Origin: Mycobacterium sp. NS-7484
GTDB taxonomy: Bacteria; Actinomycetota; Actinomycetes; Mycobacteriales; Mycobacteriaceae
DNA length: 64,000 bases
Assembly: GCF_001953975.1 (NCBI RefSeq)
Contig: NZ_MBEJ01000004.1
Location: 1-64,000 of the forward strand
Direction of reading: 5' to 3'
Position 1 is the stretch's first letter; the number at the start of each line of letters is the position of its first letter. The position numbers and the translations under genes are program-made. Of this stretch, positions 28,444 through 35,745 are shown piece after piece. The notes under the pieces are model-generated. The model was not told the origin of the DNA, searched no databases, and was given only the letters and a program-made list of their open reading frames with translations.

Positions 28444-30180
28444 GTGACGATCGTGGAGGAGCTGGGCCGCGCTCGTCACCTCGCGTTGGCCGCCGACGAG
28501 CAAGCCGCACACGATCTGTTGGCGGCGCTCATGCCCCGCATCGAAGAGGCCGACCGCGACGACTTCGCCCTCGAGGCGTTCGCCCAACTCAGCGAGATGT
28601 ACCTCGTGCGCAGCGCCTATGACGGTGTAGCCGAAGGCATTCAACGCATCGACGACTGCCTGGCCATCTACACCGCGATCCGGGCCGAAACCATGCCGGA
28701 AGCGGCAGACCAGGTCACCCTGTCCGATGCCGAGGTCGACCGGATGATCTGCCGCTACGGCCGGCGCGCCGAATTCCTGCGAGCCGGGCTGGCGGCGGCG
28801 CGAGGCGAACACGAGCAGGCCGCGGCGCATCTACAGACCTTGACCGAAATGGCGCCCGGGCCATCGGATCTCGACGACGAACACCGGCGCTTGGTGTGCC
28901 GCGCCCGCATCCTGGTTGCCGACGGTCTGTGTGACGACGATCTGTACGCCGCATCGGCCCCACTGTGGGATGCGGTCACCGAATCGTTGACCGCCGTCGC
29001 TGCGGCGGGTGTCGACGCCGAGGACGATCACCTGTTCGTCACCGGCGCCCTCGGTTACGGCCGCTTCTGCGTGGAATCCGGACGGCTCGACGAAGCCCAG
29101 CCGTGGCTGCGCCGGGCCGCCGCGCGGGCCGAGGCCCGCGGCTGGGCGCTGTCGCGGGCCCGGGCCCAACTGGAACAGGCCGCGGCCTGCTGGACGGCCG
29201 CCGAATACAGCGACACCCAGGACCTGGTCACCAAGGCCTACCCGGTGATCGCCGAGCATGCCAGGGCCCACGACGTTTCTCGAAGCTGGCTGTACTTCGG
29301 CCTGATCCGGTTGGGGGTCGGCGCGCTGCGCGAGGCCGACCAGTGCTGGGAGTATGCCGAGCGGCACTGGCGGGAGTTGGGCAAACCCCAACATATCCAT
29401 CGGATCCTGTTGCAGCGCAGTTGGATCTCGGTGTTCCGCGGGGCTTTCGACGACGCCGCGGCGATGGTGGCCGAGGCCCGCGAACTGCTGGACTCCGCAC
29501 CGCGGCACAGCTGGTTGCAGTACGCCCGGCTCGACGCCCACCTGGGCAACATCTGGCGGGCCCGGGCGCTGGCCGAGATGGGGTTCGACGGCCTGGGCCG
29601 CCCGGACCAGAGCTGGGAAGAGGTCGAGGCCACCCACGCTTCCGGCAAGGGGGTGTTCAACTGCCGGCCCGGCAGCAAGAAGTACCGCAGCGGCATGGCG
29701 ATGTTGGAGCGGGCCGCTGATCTCAAGGTGCCCGCGGCGCTCGCGGTGGACTCAGTGCGCTACACGATCGTCGACGCAGGCGCCCGGATGCGTTGGGCCA
29801 GTTGCGTCTCGGCGCCGATGCTGGCCGGCGCATTCGCCGTGGCCTGGGAGTGGGACAACGCCGAACTGGTCTCCGAACTGGTCGAATATCACAGCGCCAG
29901 AGGGACATTCAGTTCCGAACCGACGGCGCAGCAGGCGGCAGACTGGGCCGACACGGCCACCGCGCCGGTCCCGGTGGAGGCGGAACTGGTCCCTGAACTG
30001 GCGGTGGCGGCGGCAGCGCCCGCGCCTGGTGCGGGAGGGCTGACCAGGCTGGGCCCGCTGCCGCCGCTGCGCATGGACCCGCAGGCCGCCCCGATCCTGA
30101 CTCGATACCGCGAACTGGCCTGGGAGCGCTATGGCCGGATCGTCACCTCACCGGAGCCGGAATGGACGACCTGGCCATGA
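28444..30180 (+). CDS. TPR-like helical repeat protein, partner of the CHAT protease
   Basis: 578 aa from GTG 28444, preferred over ATG 28432 or 28435 because those ATGs fall in the TATGAT promoter. Almost entirely helical, with TPR-like pairs (for example FAQLSEMYLVRSAYDGVAEGIQRI, RRAEFLRAGLAAARGEHEQAAAHLQTL, YGRFCVESGRLDEAQPWLRRAAARAEARGW, LQRSWISVFRGAFDDAAAMVAEARELL). Its C-terminal 80 residues are Ala/Pro-rich and then end in a short helix. No signal peptide or TM segment. The stop codon lies inside the start of the CHAT gene, so the two are co-translated. TPR partners usually recognise a ligand and switch a CHAT protease; that role here is inference. Confidence 0.78.
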   Translation: MTIVEELGRARHLALAADEQAAHDLLAALMPRIEEADRDDFALEAFAQLSEMYLVRSAYDGVAEGIQRIDDCLAIYTAIRAETMPEAADQVTLSDAEVDRMICRYGRRAEFLRAGLAAARGEHEQAAAHLQTLTEMAPGPSDLDDEHRRLVCRARILVADGLCDDDLYAASAPLWDAVTESLTAVAAAGVDAEDDHLFVTGALGYGRFCVESGRLDEAQPWLRRAAARAEARGWALSRARAQLEQAAACWTAAEYSDTQDLVTKAYPVIAEHARAHDVSRSWLYFGLIRLGVGALREADQCWEYAERHWRELGKPQHIHRILLQRSWISVFRGAFDDAAAMVAEARELLDSAPRHSWLQYARLDAHLGNIWRARALAEMGFDGLGRPDQSWEEVEATHASGKGVFNCRPGSKKYRSGMAMLERAADLKVPAALAVDSVRYTIVDAGARMRWASCVSAPMLAGAFAVAWEWDNAELVSELVEYHSARGTFSSEPTAQQAADWADTATAPVPVEAELVPELAVAAAAPAPGAGGLTRLGPLPPLRMDPQAAPILTRYRELAWERYGRIVTSPEPEWTTWP

Positions 30181-31382
30181 CCGCAACCCTGGTGCTGCGC
30201 TTCGCCGATGTCGGCATCGTGACCTACGCCAGTCTGCGCGTGGTGGGGGAGCCTTCCCGATCGGTCACGTGGGTGCTCGAAGAACCGGAACTGCAGACGC
30301 TCTACGACGCGCTGGACCTGGCGCTACCTGACCCTCGCGACACGGAATCCCCGGCCGACGCCATCGAAAGGTCGCTCACTGCAGGGCCTTTCGCTGACCC
30401 GAAGAGCGAGCTGAAGTGGGCCGGCGATCTGGGGGCCCGGCTGATCGGGAGGGACGCCTGGAATCTGCTGGCCGACTACGTGGCCTCCCCGCGCGCCGCA
30501 TTGTTCGTCACCCCGAGTCCGAAACTGGCCCGGGTGCCCTGGGGCCAGCTGGTCATGCCCGACCGCCATCGATTCCGGTTGATGGAGCTGGTCGATGTGC
30601 TGATGGCGGTGCCACCCAACATCGTGCACGCACCCCGCATCACCGCCAACTGGTCGGCGCGGCGAGAGGAGCCCGCGGCGCTGGTCCTCGACCCGCGGAT
30701 CCCCGGGCAGCGTCCCGATTCGGCCTTCGGCTCGGTACTGGGCCGTCCCTCGCCCGAGACCGCGCTGGCGCGCCATTTCGCGCCGCTGGTGGAAACCGGC
30801 CGGGTGCGGCCCGACGTGACCGCGTCCGTAGAACTGTTCCGGCGCACCGATATCGACCGGCACTGGCTGGCGACGGTCTGTGCCGAGACCCCGGCCCGGC
30901 TCCTCTACGTCGGACACGCCAGCGCAGCCGAGGGCGGTGTCGGACATGCTGACCGGGCGGCGCTGCACCTCGCCGAAGACCGCGCCCTGAGTGCGGCCGA
31001 CATCATCGCGGCCGGGCTTGCCGTCCCGCCGCGTGTGGCGCTGCTGGCCTGTGCGTCCGGCGGAGACTACCGGTTCGACGAGGCCACGGGCCTGGTGGCG
31101 GCGATGGTTCTGGGCGGGGCCCAGCTGGTCACCGCGACGCTGTGGCCACTGCCCACCACGGCCGGATACCGCCGGTTCGTCTCGGGTGCAACGGATCCGG
31201 CGCACGATCCGATGGGGGAGACGGTGGTCGGTGTGGACCTGGCCCACCGCGAGGACGAGGCGGGACGCGCCGTCAACCGTTGGCAGCGCGCCCAGATGCG
31301 GCGTTGGCGTGAGGGGGATCTCCGTGCCAGTCCGCTCTATTGGGCTGCGCTGGCCACGTTCACCGTCGACGGCGCCCGCTGA
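30162..31382 (+). CDS. CHAT-domain (caspase-like) cysteine protease
   Basis: 406 aa from ATG 30162 (GGAG 5 nt upstream); ATG 30177 forms an ATGA overlap and is the alternative. The C-terminal half is a CHAT peptidase: VPWGQL (125-130), the catalytic His in LLYVGHAS (His252), the catalytic Cys in RVALLACASGGD (Cys297), and VTATLWPLPTTAG (about 323-335). The N-terminal 110 residues are a mixed domain of unknown role. CHAT proteases are activated by partner TPR or sensor domains in defence and regulated-proteolysis systems (for example the TPR-CHAT effector of type III-E CRISPR), but no CRISPR genes are present. Target unknown. Confidence 0.88.
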   Translation: MDDLAMTATLVLRFADVGIVTYASLRVVGEPSRSVTWVLEEPELQTLYDALDLALPDPRDTESPADAIERSLTAGPFADPKSELKWAGDLGARLIGRDAWNLLADYVASPRAALFVTPSPKLARVPWGQLVMPDRHRFRLMELVDVLMAVPPNIVHAPRITANWSARREEPAALVLDPRIPGQRPDSAFGSVLGRPSPETALARHFAPLVETGRVRPDVTASVELFRRTDIDRHWLATVCAETPARLLYVGHASAAEGGVGHADRAALHLAEDRALSAADIIAAGLAVPPRVALLACASGGDYRFDEATGLVAAMVLGGAQLVTATLWPLPTTAGYRRFVSGATDPAHDPMGETVVGVDLAHREDEAGRAVNRWQRAQMRRWREGDLRASPLYWAALATFTVDGAR

Positions 31383-31395
31383 TCAGACCGGTCGA

Positions 31396-31848
31396 TCACA
31401 CCGGCGCAACGCAGACCGCGACGGTGCATTCATCCCCGGGCCGGTAATACGCGTCGACCACACTGCCCGGAGACAGCTTCGGCAGCGCCGAGACCGGAAT
31501 CAACGTCCGCTGCCGCACCGGGAACTGGCCTCCACCACACCGGCTGACCATCAGGTCGAGCTCGACCTCGTGGTGGTCTTCGCAGATCGTCCCGGTGGTG
31601 CGCATCCCGGTGACGATCCCGCGGGACCGGGTGCCGGTGCGGATCAAGGCGAGCTGAGCGGCAGTCATCAGGCCCTTGCGGATCAGCATGTGGTCGAATT
31701 CGGCTGCCAGCTCGGCGAGTGTGGCCAGACGCTCGCCGGTCTCGTCGTCCGTCGTGCGACAACGGGTGCGGGGCGCGGCGGTCAACGCGGCGCCGAGGGC
31801 GCCGCCGCACAGTAACCACAGGACGGTGAGCAGCACGGCGTCGGTCAT
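31396..31848 (-). CDS. small single-TM membrane protein, unknown function
   Basis: 150 aa from ATG 31848. An N-terminal transmembrane helix (DAVLLTVLWLLCGGALGAALTA) is followed by a coil (ERLATLAELAAEFDHMLIRKGLM) and a beta-rich cytoplasmic or extracytoplasmic domain (GIVTGMRTTGTICEDHHEVELDLMVSR, then FPVRQRTLIPVSALPKLSPGSVVDAYYRPGDE). That second part resembles a domain repeated in many actinobacterial membrane proteins. It is encoded against the CHAT genes, converging with the protease and diverging from the next gene. Whether it belongs to the CHAT system is not clear. Confidence 0.75.
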   Translation of the reverse strand: MTDAVLLTVLWLLCGGALGAALTAAPRTRCRTTDDETGERLATLAELAAEFDHMLIRKGLMTAAQLALIRTGTRSRGIVTGMRTTGTICEDHHEVELDLMVSRCGGGQFPVRQRTLIPVSALPKLSPGSVVDAYYRPGDECTVAVCVAPV

Positions 31849-31899
31849 CTCATCAGGCTGCGGCCGACCGGCGGCTACCGAACCCAACTTCGGCCCCTC

Positions 31900-31905
31900 T
31901 ATCGT
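31900..31905 (+). promoter_or_regulatory. -10 element before the 446-aa gene (leaderless)
   Basis: TATCGT, 7 nt, then GTG 31913. This gives the downstream pair its own promoter, separate from TPR-CHAT. Confidence 0.45.
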
Positions 31906-31912
31906 AGGGTCG

Positions 31913-33253
31913 GTGAGCATCGGGTCCGAGACGGCGGGGGCGCAGGCCGCCGCGAATCCGGGCCTGAACTTGCCGGCACCGCGCCGCGCCGTGATCGATC
32001 GGGCCTGGCGTGCAATCGGCCCGGGAGTCGAGGTGTTCAGCGCCGGCGACGGCGGGCCGCTGCGCCGGACCGTCAAACGCATCATCGATCCACTGGTGCT
32101 CCGGCTGCGCAGCAACACGCACTTCTCGGCACCGGTGCTGGCGCCGGAGACAGCCGCCGAGCTGCATGAGCAGATGATGCGCTGCGCGCCGCAATTGCGT
32201 GCTGCCGCAGCGTGGTTCACCGAGCTCAAAGCACAGCGCCGGCGGTTGCGCATCACCAGCGGCAACGCTCAAGAGCTGTACTTCCCGGTGTGTTTCGAAC
32301 TTGCGGTGACCCGTGGCGCCCCGGCATCCGACAAAGGCGAGGTGGCCGCCGAGGTGCTGGCCGAGCTGCACCACGGCCGGGACCGGACCGCCATCGAGTC
32401 GCTCAACCGGTACGTGGCCGACCCGCGGGTCCTCGATCGGTTGCGTCGCCAGTTGGAGCGCAGCTGGGATGACGTCGTCGCCTCCGATGCCATCACCGAC
32501 CCGTTCTTCGCCGGGCTGGCGACCGTGCTGGGCCCTGCCGACAGCCACCGTGCCGAGGCCGCCCGGCAGCGGGTGTGGTCGGCGCTGGTGGCCGACGCCA
32601 CCCCGTACAACCTCGGCGCGCGGGCGCGACGGTCGGACGCGGAGCTGCCGTTCTCGATCGTCGAGGCAGGGTTGAGTTCGGCACTGCCGCAACGGCCCCC
32701 GGCGATCACCGGTCCGGCCGAAAGCGACCGCCCGCTGGACCGCAGCGTGGTGGACCGGGTGCGGGCCACGTTGCGGCGGGCACTGGACCGCGACGAACTG
32801 CCCGACATCCCGTTGCTGTGCGACGAGGAGGTGGACCGGGCCTGCGCACCGTGGGGTCTGCTCGCCGAGGACAAACAGGCCGGCCTGCTGGCCGGAATCG
32901 AAGTCGCCCGGGATCTTCATCCGCTCGACGCCGCGAGGACGGGACGTTACCAACTGTCGGCTCGTATCCAGGCCCGGCTGGCCAAGGAGGCCTACGTGTT
33001 GCACGCGCGTCGCTATGCGTCCGAGGGCGGCCCCATCCATCCCCGCCAACGGCAGGTCCTCGCGGATCTGACGGGCTTCGCCCGGCCCTATCTGAGCCGG
33101 CTCTGGGCACGTCTGCATGGCCGCGACGTGTGGCAGGAATCCTGCGCGGATGTCGACGAGCTTCGGTCACTGCTGGAAGGGGTGGCCAGATCGGTCAGCC
33201 TCGACCACCGACAGCAGATCAAATCGATGCTGGAAACGCAGGTGGCACCGTGA
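31913..33253 (+). CDS. protein of unknown function in the CHAT neighbourhood (446 aa)
   Basis: 446 aa from GTG 31913; further upstream the frame runs antisense to the membrane gene and is not coding. Soluble, Arg- and Ala-rich, mostly helical. Notable stretches are RRAVIDRAWRAIGPGVEVFSAGDGGPLRRTVKR near the start, an FPVCFELAVTRGAPASDKGEVAAEVLAEL segment, and a C-terminal helical part (ARPYLSRLWARLHGRDVWQESCADVDELRSLLEGVARSVS). No catalytic motif, signal peptide or known domain is recognised. Its TGA overlaps the next GTG (GTGA), so the two genes act as a pair. Codon use matches the neighbours. Confidence 0.75.
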   Translation: MSIGSETAGAQAAANPGLNLPAPRRAVIDRAWRAIGPGVEVFSAGDGGPLRRTVKRIIDPLVLRLRSNTHFSAPVLAPETAAELHEQMMRCAPQLRAAAAWFTELKAQRRRLRITSGNAQELYFPVCFELAVTRGAPASDKGEVAAEVLAELHHGRDRTAIESLNRYVADPRVLDRLRRQLERSWDDVVASDAITDPFFAGLATVLGPADSHRAEAARQRVWSALVADATPYNLGARARRSDAELPFSIVEAGLSSALPQRPPAITGPAESDRPLDRSVVDRVRATLRRALDRDELPDIPLLCDEEVDRACAPWGLLAEDKQAGLLAGIEVARDLHPLDAARTGRYQLSARIQARLAKEAYVLHARRYASEGGPIHPRQRQVLADLTGFARPYLSRLWARLHGRDVWQESCADVDELRSLLEGVARSVSLDHRQQIKSMLETQVAP

Positions 33254-34332
33254 GATTGGTTGCCGACGGCGGTCTGTGGAGCACCGGTCCGCTCAACCTC
33301 CCAGCACCGTTGGTCGCCGTCCTCGAAGTCAGCGGCGCCGTGCTGTCCTGGGCGGTCGACGGTGACGCCACCGACCCGCCGTCGATCACATTCACCAACC
33401 CGGCCCGCGCGGACTGGCTGTGGCGCGTGCTCGGCGAGGCCGGCCATGTCGCCGTCCTGGAGACCGTGCGTCATCGCGAACCGGGGGAACCGGTCGACCT
33501 GCCCCGTGTCGACGCGCTACCGGGTGCCACGACTGCGTTGCGGCGGTTAGCCTTTGGGCACTGGCTTCGGCGATGGTGGCCGGCCAGCGACCGCGACGGC
33601 ATCGCGACGCTGGATCGCTGCCTACTCGACGCCGAGGTGGCCCTGCTGACGGTAGCGGCCGAGGAATACTTCACCGACGACACCCTGGATTCCGATGCCG
33701 CCGGGCTCTTGGCACCCCAGCTGACGGCACTGAACATCCGTGCCGCAGAAGGAGACCCGAGGGTGGTGGCGCTGATCGACGACTGCCGCGAGCTGGCCGC
33801 CGACATCGGGCTGGATTGGCCAGATGTCACCGCGGCCACACCTCGGCGCGACGACTTTGCGTTGGCCGCCGGCCGCGGCGAACCATCGCCTGCGGCAGAC
33901 CGGATCGCCGGCGGCGTGGCGTCGGTCGAATGGGCGGCGGTGCCGCCGGGCATGTTCGACGCCGCCGAGAACACGATCGAGTGGTCGGTGAACGCCGGTG
34001 CCGAGGCGGTGGTGCAGGTCGCGCTCGCCGGCCCAAATTCTCCGTCGGGCATCGCCGTGCAACTGCACGGTGGCGGCCCCGTCGGCTCCGGGGTCCTCGA
34101 CGCCGCCGGCCGCGCCGTACTGCCGTTACACGATCCGAATGGTCAGCGTCTCAATGAGACTCAGGTATGGAACCAGGACTGGTCACAGACCACCGCGCAG
34201 GTTGGCGCGGTACACGTGGCAGAATCGGCCGAGACCCGGCACCGGGTGCGCGCGCTGGCCCGGGCCAGGCTTGCGGCGCCGCCCGAGGACGCCTTTCTGG
34301 CCGAGGTGTTCGCGGCCGAATCCGACTACTGA
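33250..34332 (+). CDS. protein of unknown function coupled to the 446-aa gene (360 aa)
   Basis: 360 aa from GTG 33250, overlapping the upstream stop by 4 nt. The N-terminal half (VRLVADGGLWSTGPLNLPAPLVAVLEVSGAVLSWAVDGD..., WRVLGEAGHVAVLETVRHREPGEPVDLP, then a helical FGHWLRRWWPASDRDGIATLDRCLLDAEVALL) is followed by a probable beta-sandwich (EWAAVPPGMFDAAENTIEWSVNAGAEAVVQVALAGPN... TQVWNQDWSQTTAQVGA) and a final helix. Cytoplasmic by appearance. No known family is recognised. It ends the 28.4-34.3 kb block; an esterase gene converges on it 4 nt further on. Confidence 0.75.
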   Translation: MRLVADGGLWSTGPLNLPAPLVAVLEVSGAVLSWAVDGDATDPPSITFTNPARADWLWRVLGEAGHVAVLETVRHREPGEPVDLPRVDALPGATTALRRLAFGHWLRRWWPASDRDGIATLDRCLLDAEVALLTVAAEEYFTDDTLDSDAAGLLAPQLTALNIRAAEGDPRVVALIDDCRELAADIGLDWPDVTAATPRRDDFALAAGRGEPSPAADRIAGGVASVEWAAVPPGMFDAAENTIEWSVNAGAEAVVQVALAGPNSPSGIAVQLHGGGPVGSGVLDAAGRAVLPLHDPNGQRLNETQVWNQDWSQTTAQVGAVHVAESAETRHRVRALARARLAAPPEDAFLAEVFAAESDY

Positions 34333-34336
34333 GCCC

Positions 34337-35698
34337 CTACTTCGCCGCGGTCTGGATGAAGGCCGGTGAGGCCGACGACTGTGGTAATCCGACCGCCGGT
34401 ACCTCTGGAGTGTCGATGGCGCCGGCCAGCCACGGCAGGGCCATGGCGAACGCGTGGCTGGCGAACGGCCAGTCGTGGGTGCCCTGTTGGGTCACCACCG
34501 CGCACGCGATGCCGTGCTTCGACCCGAGCGCACACAAGGCGTTGGCCGCCTTGGCCTGATCGTTGACCTGGCTGCCGGGTTTGGCGGCCGAGGACGTGTC
34601 GTTGACGTCGAACCAGCCCGCTGTCTGCGAGTACTGACCGTGCCGGTTGATCACCGTGGCCGGGTCGAAGGCGTCCCACGCCGCGGCGTTCCCGCCGAAC
34701 AACCGGTCGATCGTCTGCGCCTTGGTTCCCGAGTTCGGGCCGATGTCACCGGCGATGTCGACGAACGCGCTGAACAACTCGGGATGCATGACGGCCAGAT
34801 CCACCGCGCACGTGCCGCCCATCGACCAGCCCACGATGCCCCAGTTGGCGGACGCTGGACTGACCCCGTAATGGCTGTTCAGGTACGGCACAACGTCTTT
34901 GGTGAGGTGATCGGCCGAGTTGCCGCGTTTGCCGTTGACGCATTCGGTGTCGTTGTTGAAGGTGCCGCCGGGGTCGACGAACGCCAGAACCGGGGCGTAG
35001 CCGTGGTGGGTGGCGGCGAAGTCGTCCATGGTCTTGATCACGTTGCCGGCCCGCATCCAGTCGGCCGGGGTGTTGAACTCACCGCCGATCATCATGACCG
35101 TCGGCAAATGCGGAGCGGGGTTGGCGGCGAACCACGCCGGCGGCAGGTAGACATACTCGCCTCGGTGCCGGAAACCCGATGCGGTGCTGGGAATCTCGAC
35201 TGGGACCACGGTGCCCCTGGCCGGCACCCGGCCTTGACGCTGCATGGCGGTCACGGTCACCTGATCGGTCTGATCGGGCAGCGGACCGGCGGTCAACTGG
35301 TTCCACGCGGTCTGCACCCACGGGAAGTAACCCACCCAGAGGTTGACTGCCAAGGCCACGCACAGCAACGTCAACGGCACCGCCAGCACCGCGCTGCCGC
35401 GGCGCCACCATCGGCTGCCGCGCCAGCCGGCGAGCAGGATCACCACGGCCGCACCGGCCAATCCGATCCACACCCACAGGGACCGTGGTGCGGGATTGCC
35501 GGCCAGCCCCTCCGACTCGATATACCAGTTGGTGCCCGCCACCAGAACGCCACCGACCGCGGCCGCCAACGGCAACCAGATCAGCGCCCAACGGCGGGTG
35601 CGATAGCCGATCGCGGCGATCAGCACCACGGCGGTGACGGCTTGGACACTGGTCGGGACCCAGCCGTGCATCAACGACAGGTGGTGGGTGAACGTCAC
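34337..35698 (-). CDS. membrane-anchored alpha/beta-hydrolase (esterase), Rv1639c-like
   Basis: 453 aa from GTG 35698. About four to five transmembrane helices fill residues 15-150. An extracytoplasmic esterase domain related to the antigen 85/esterase D fold follows: the nucleophile elbow GIVGWSMGGTCAVD (Ser near 292), FVDPGGTFNNDTECVNG, and a terminal THDWPFASHAFAMALPW containing the likely catalytic His. It probably acts on a cell-envelope ester. It is downstream of lysX on the same strand (47-nt gap), and M. tuberculosis keeps the same Rv1639c-lysX order. Its substrate is unknown, and mycolyl transfer is only a possibility. Confidence 0.85.
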   Translation of the reverse strand: MTFTHHLSLMHGWVPTSVQAVTAVVLIAAIGYRTRRWALIWLPLAAAVGGVLVAGTNWYIESEGLAGNPAPRSLWVWIGLAGAAVVILLAGWRGSRWWRRGSAVLAVPLTLLCVALAVNLWVGYFPWVQTAWNQLTAGPLPDQTDQVTVTAMQRQGRVPARGTVVPVEIPSTASGFRHRGEYVYLPPAWFAANPAPHLPTVMMIGGEFNTPADWMRAGNVIKTMDDFAATHHGYAPVLAFVDPGGTFNNDTECVNGKRGNSADHLTKDVVPYLNSHYGVSPASANWGIVGWSMGGTCAVDLAVMHPELFSAFVDIAGDIGPNSGTKAQTIDRLFGGNAAAWDAFDPATVINRHGQYSQTAGWFDVNDTSSAAKPGSQVNDQAKAANALCALGSKHGIACAVVTQQGTHDWPFASHAFAMALPWLAGAIDTPEVPAVGLPQSSASPAFIQTAAK

Positions 35699-35745
35699 AG
35701 CAATATCGTCGTCGCCGATTCTTGTGATCGGCTGTGAAGTACCTG

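Noticed and set aside
28431..34332. Type III-E CRISPR (Craspase-like) system because of TPR-CHAT
   Set aside because: No gRAMP/Cas7-11, no cas1/cas2 and no CRISPR array are present in the window; only the protease architecture is shared.
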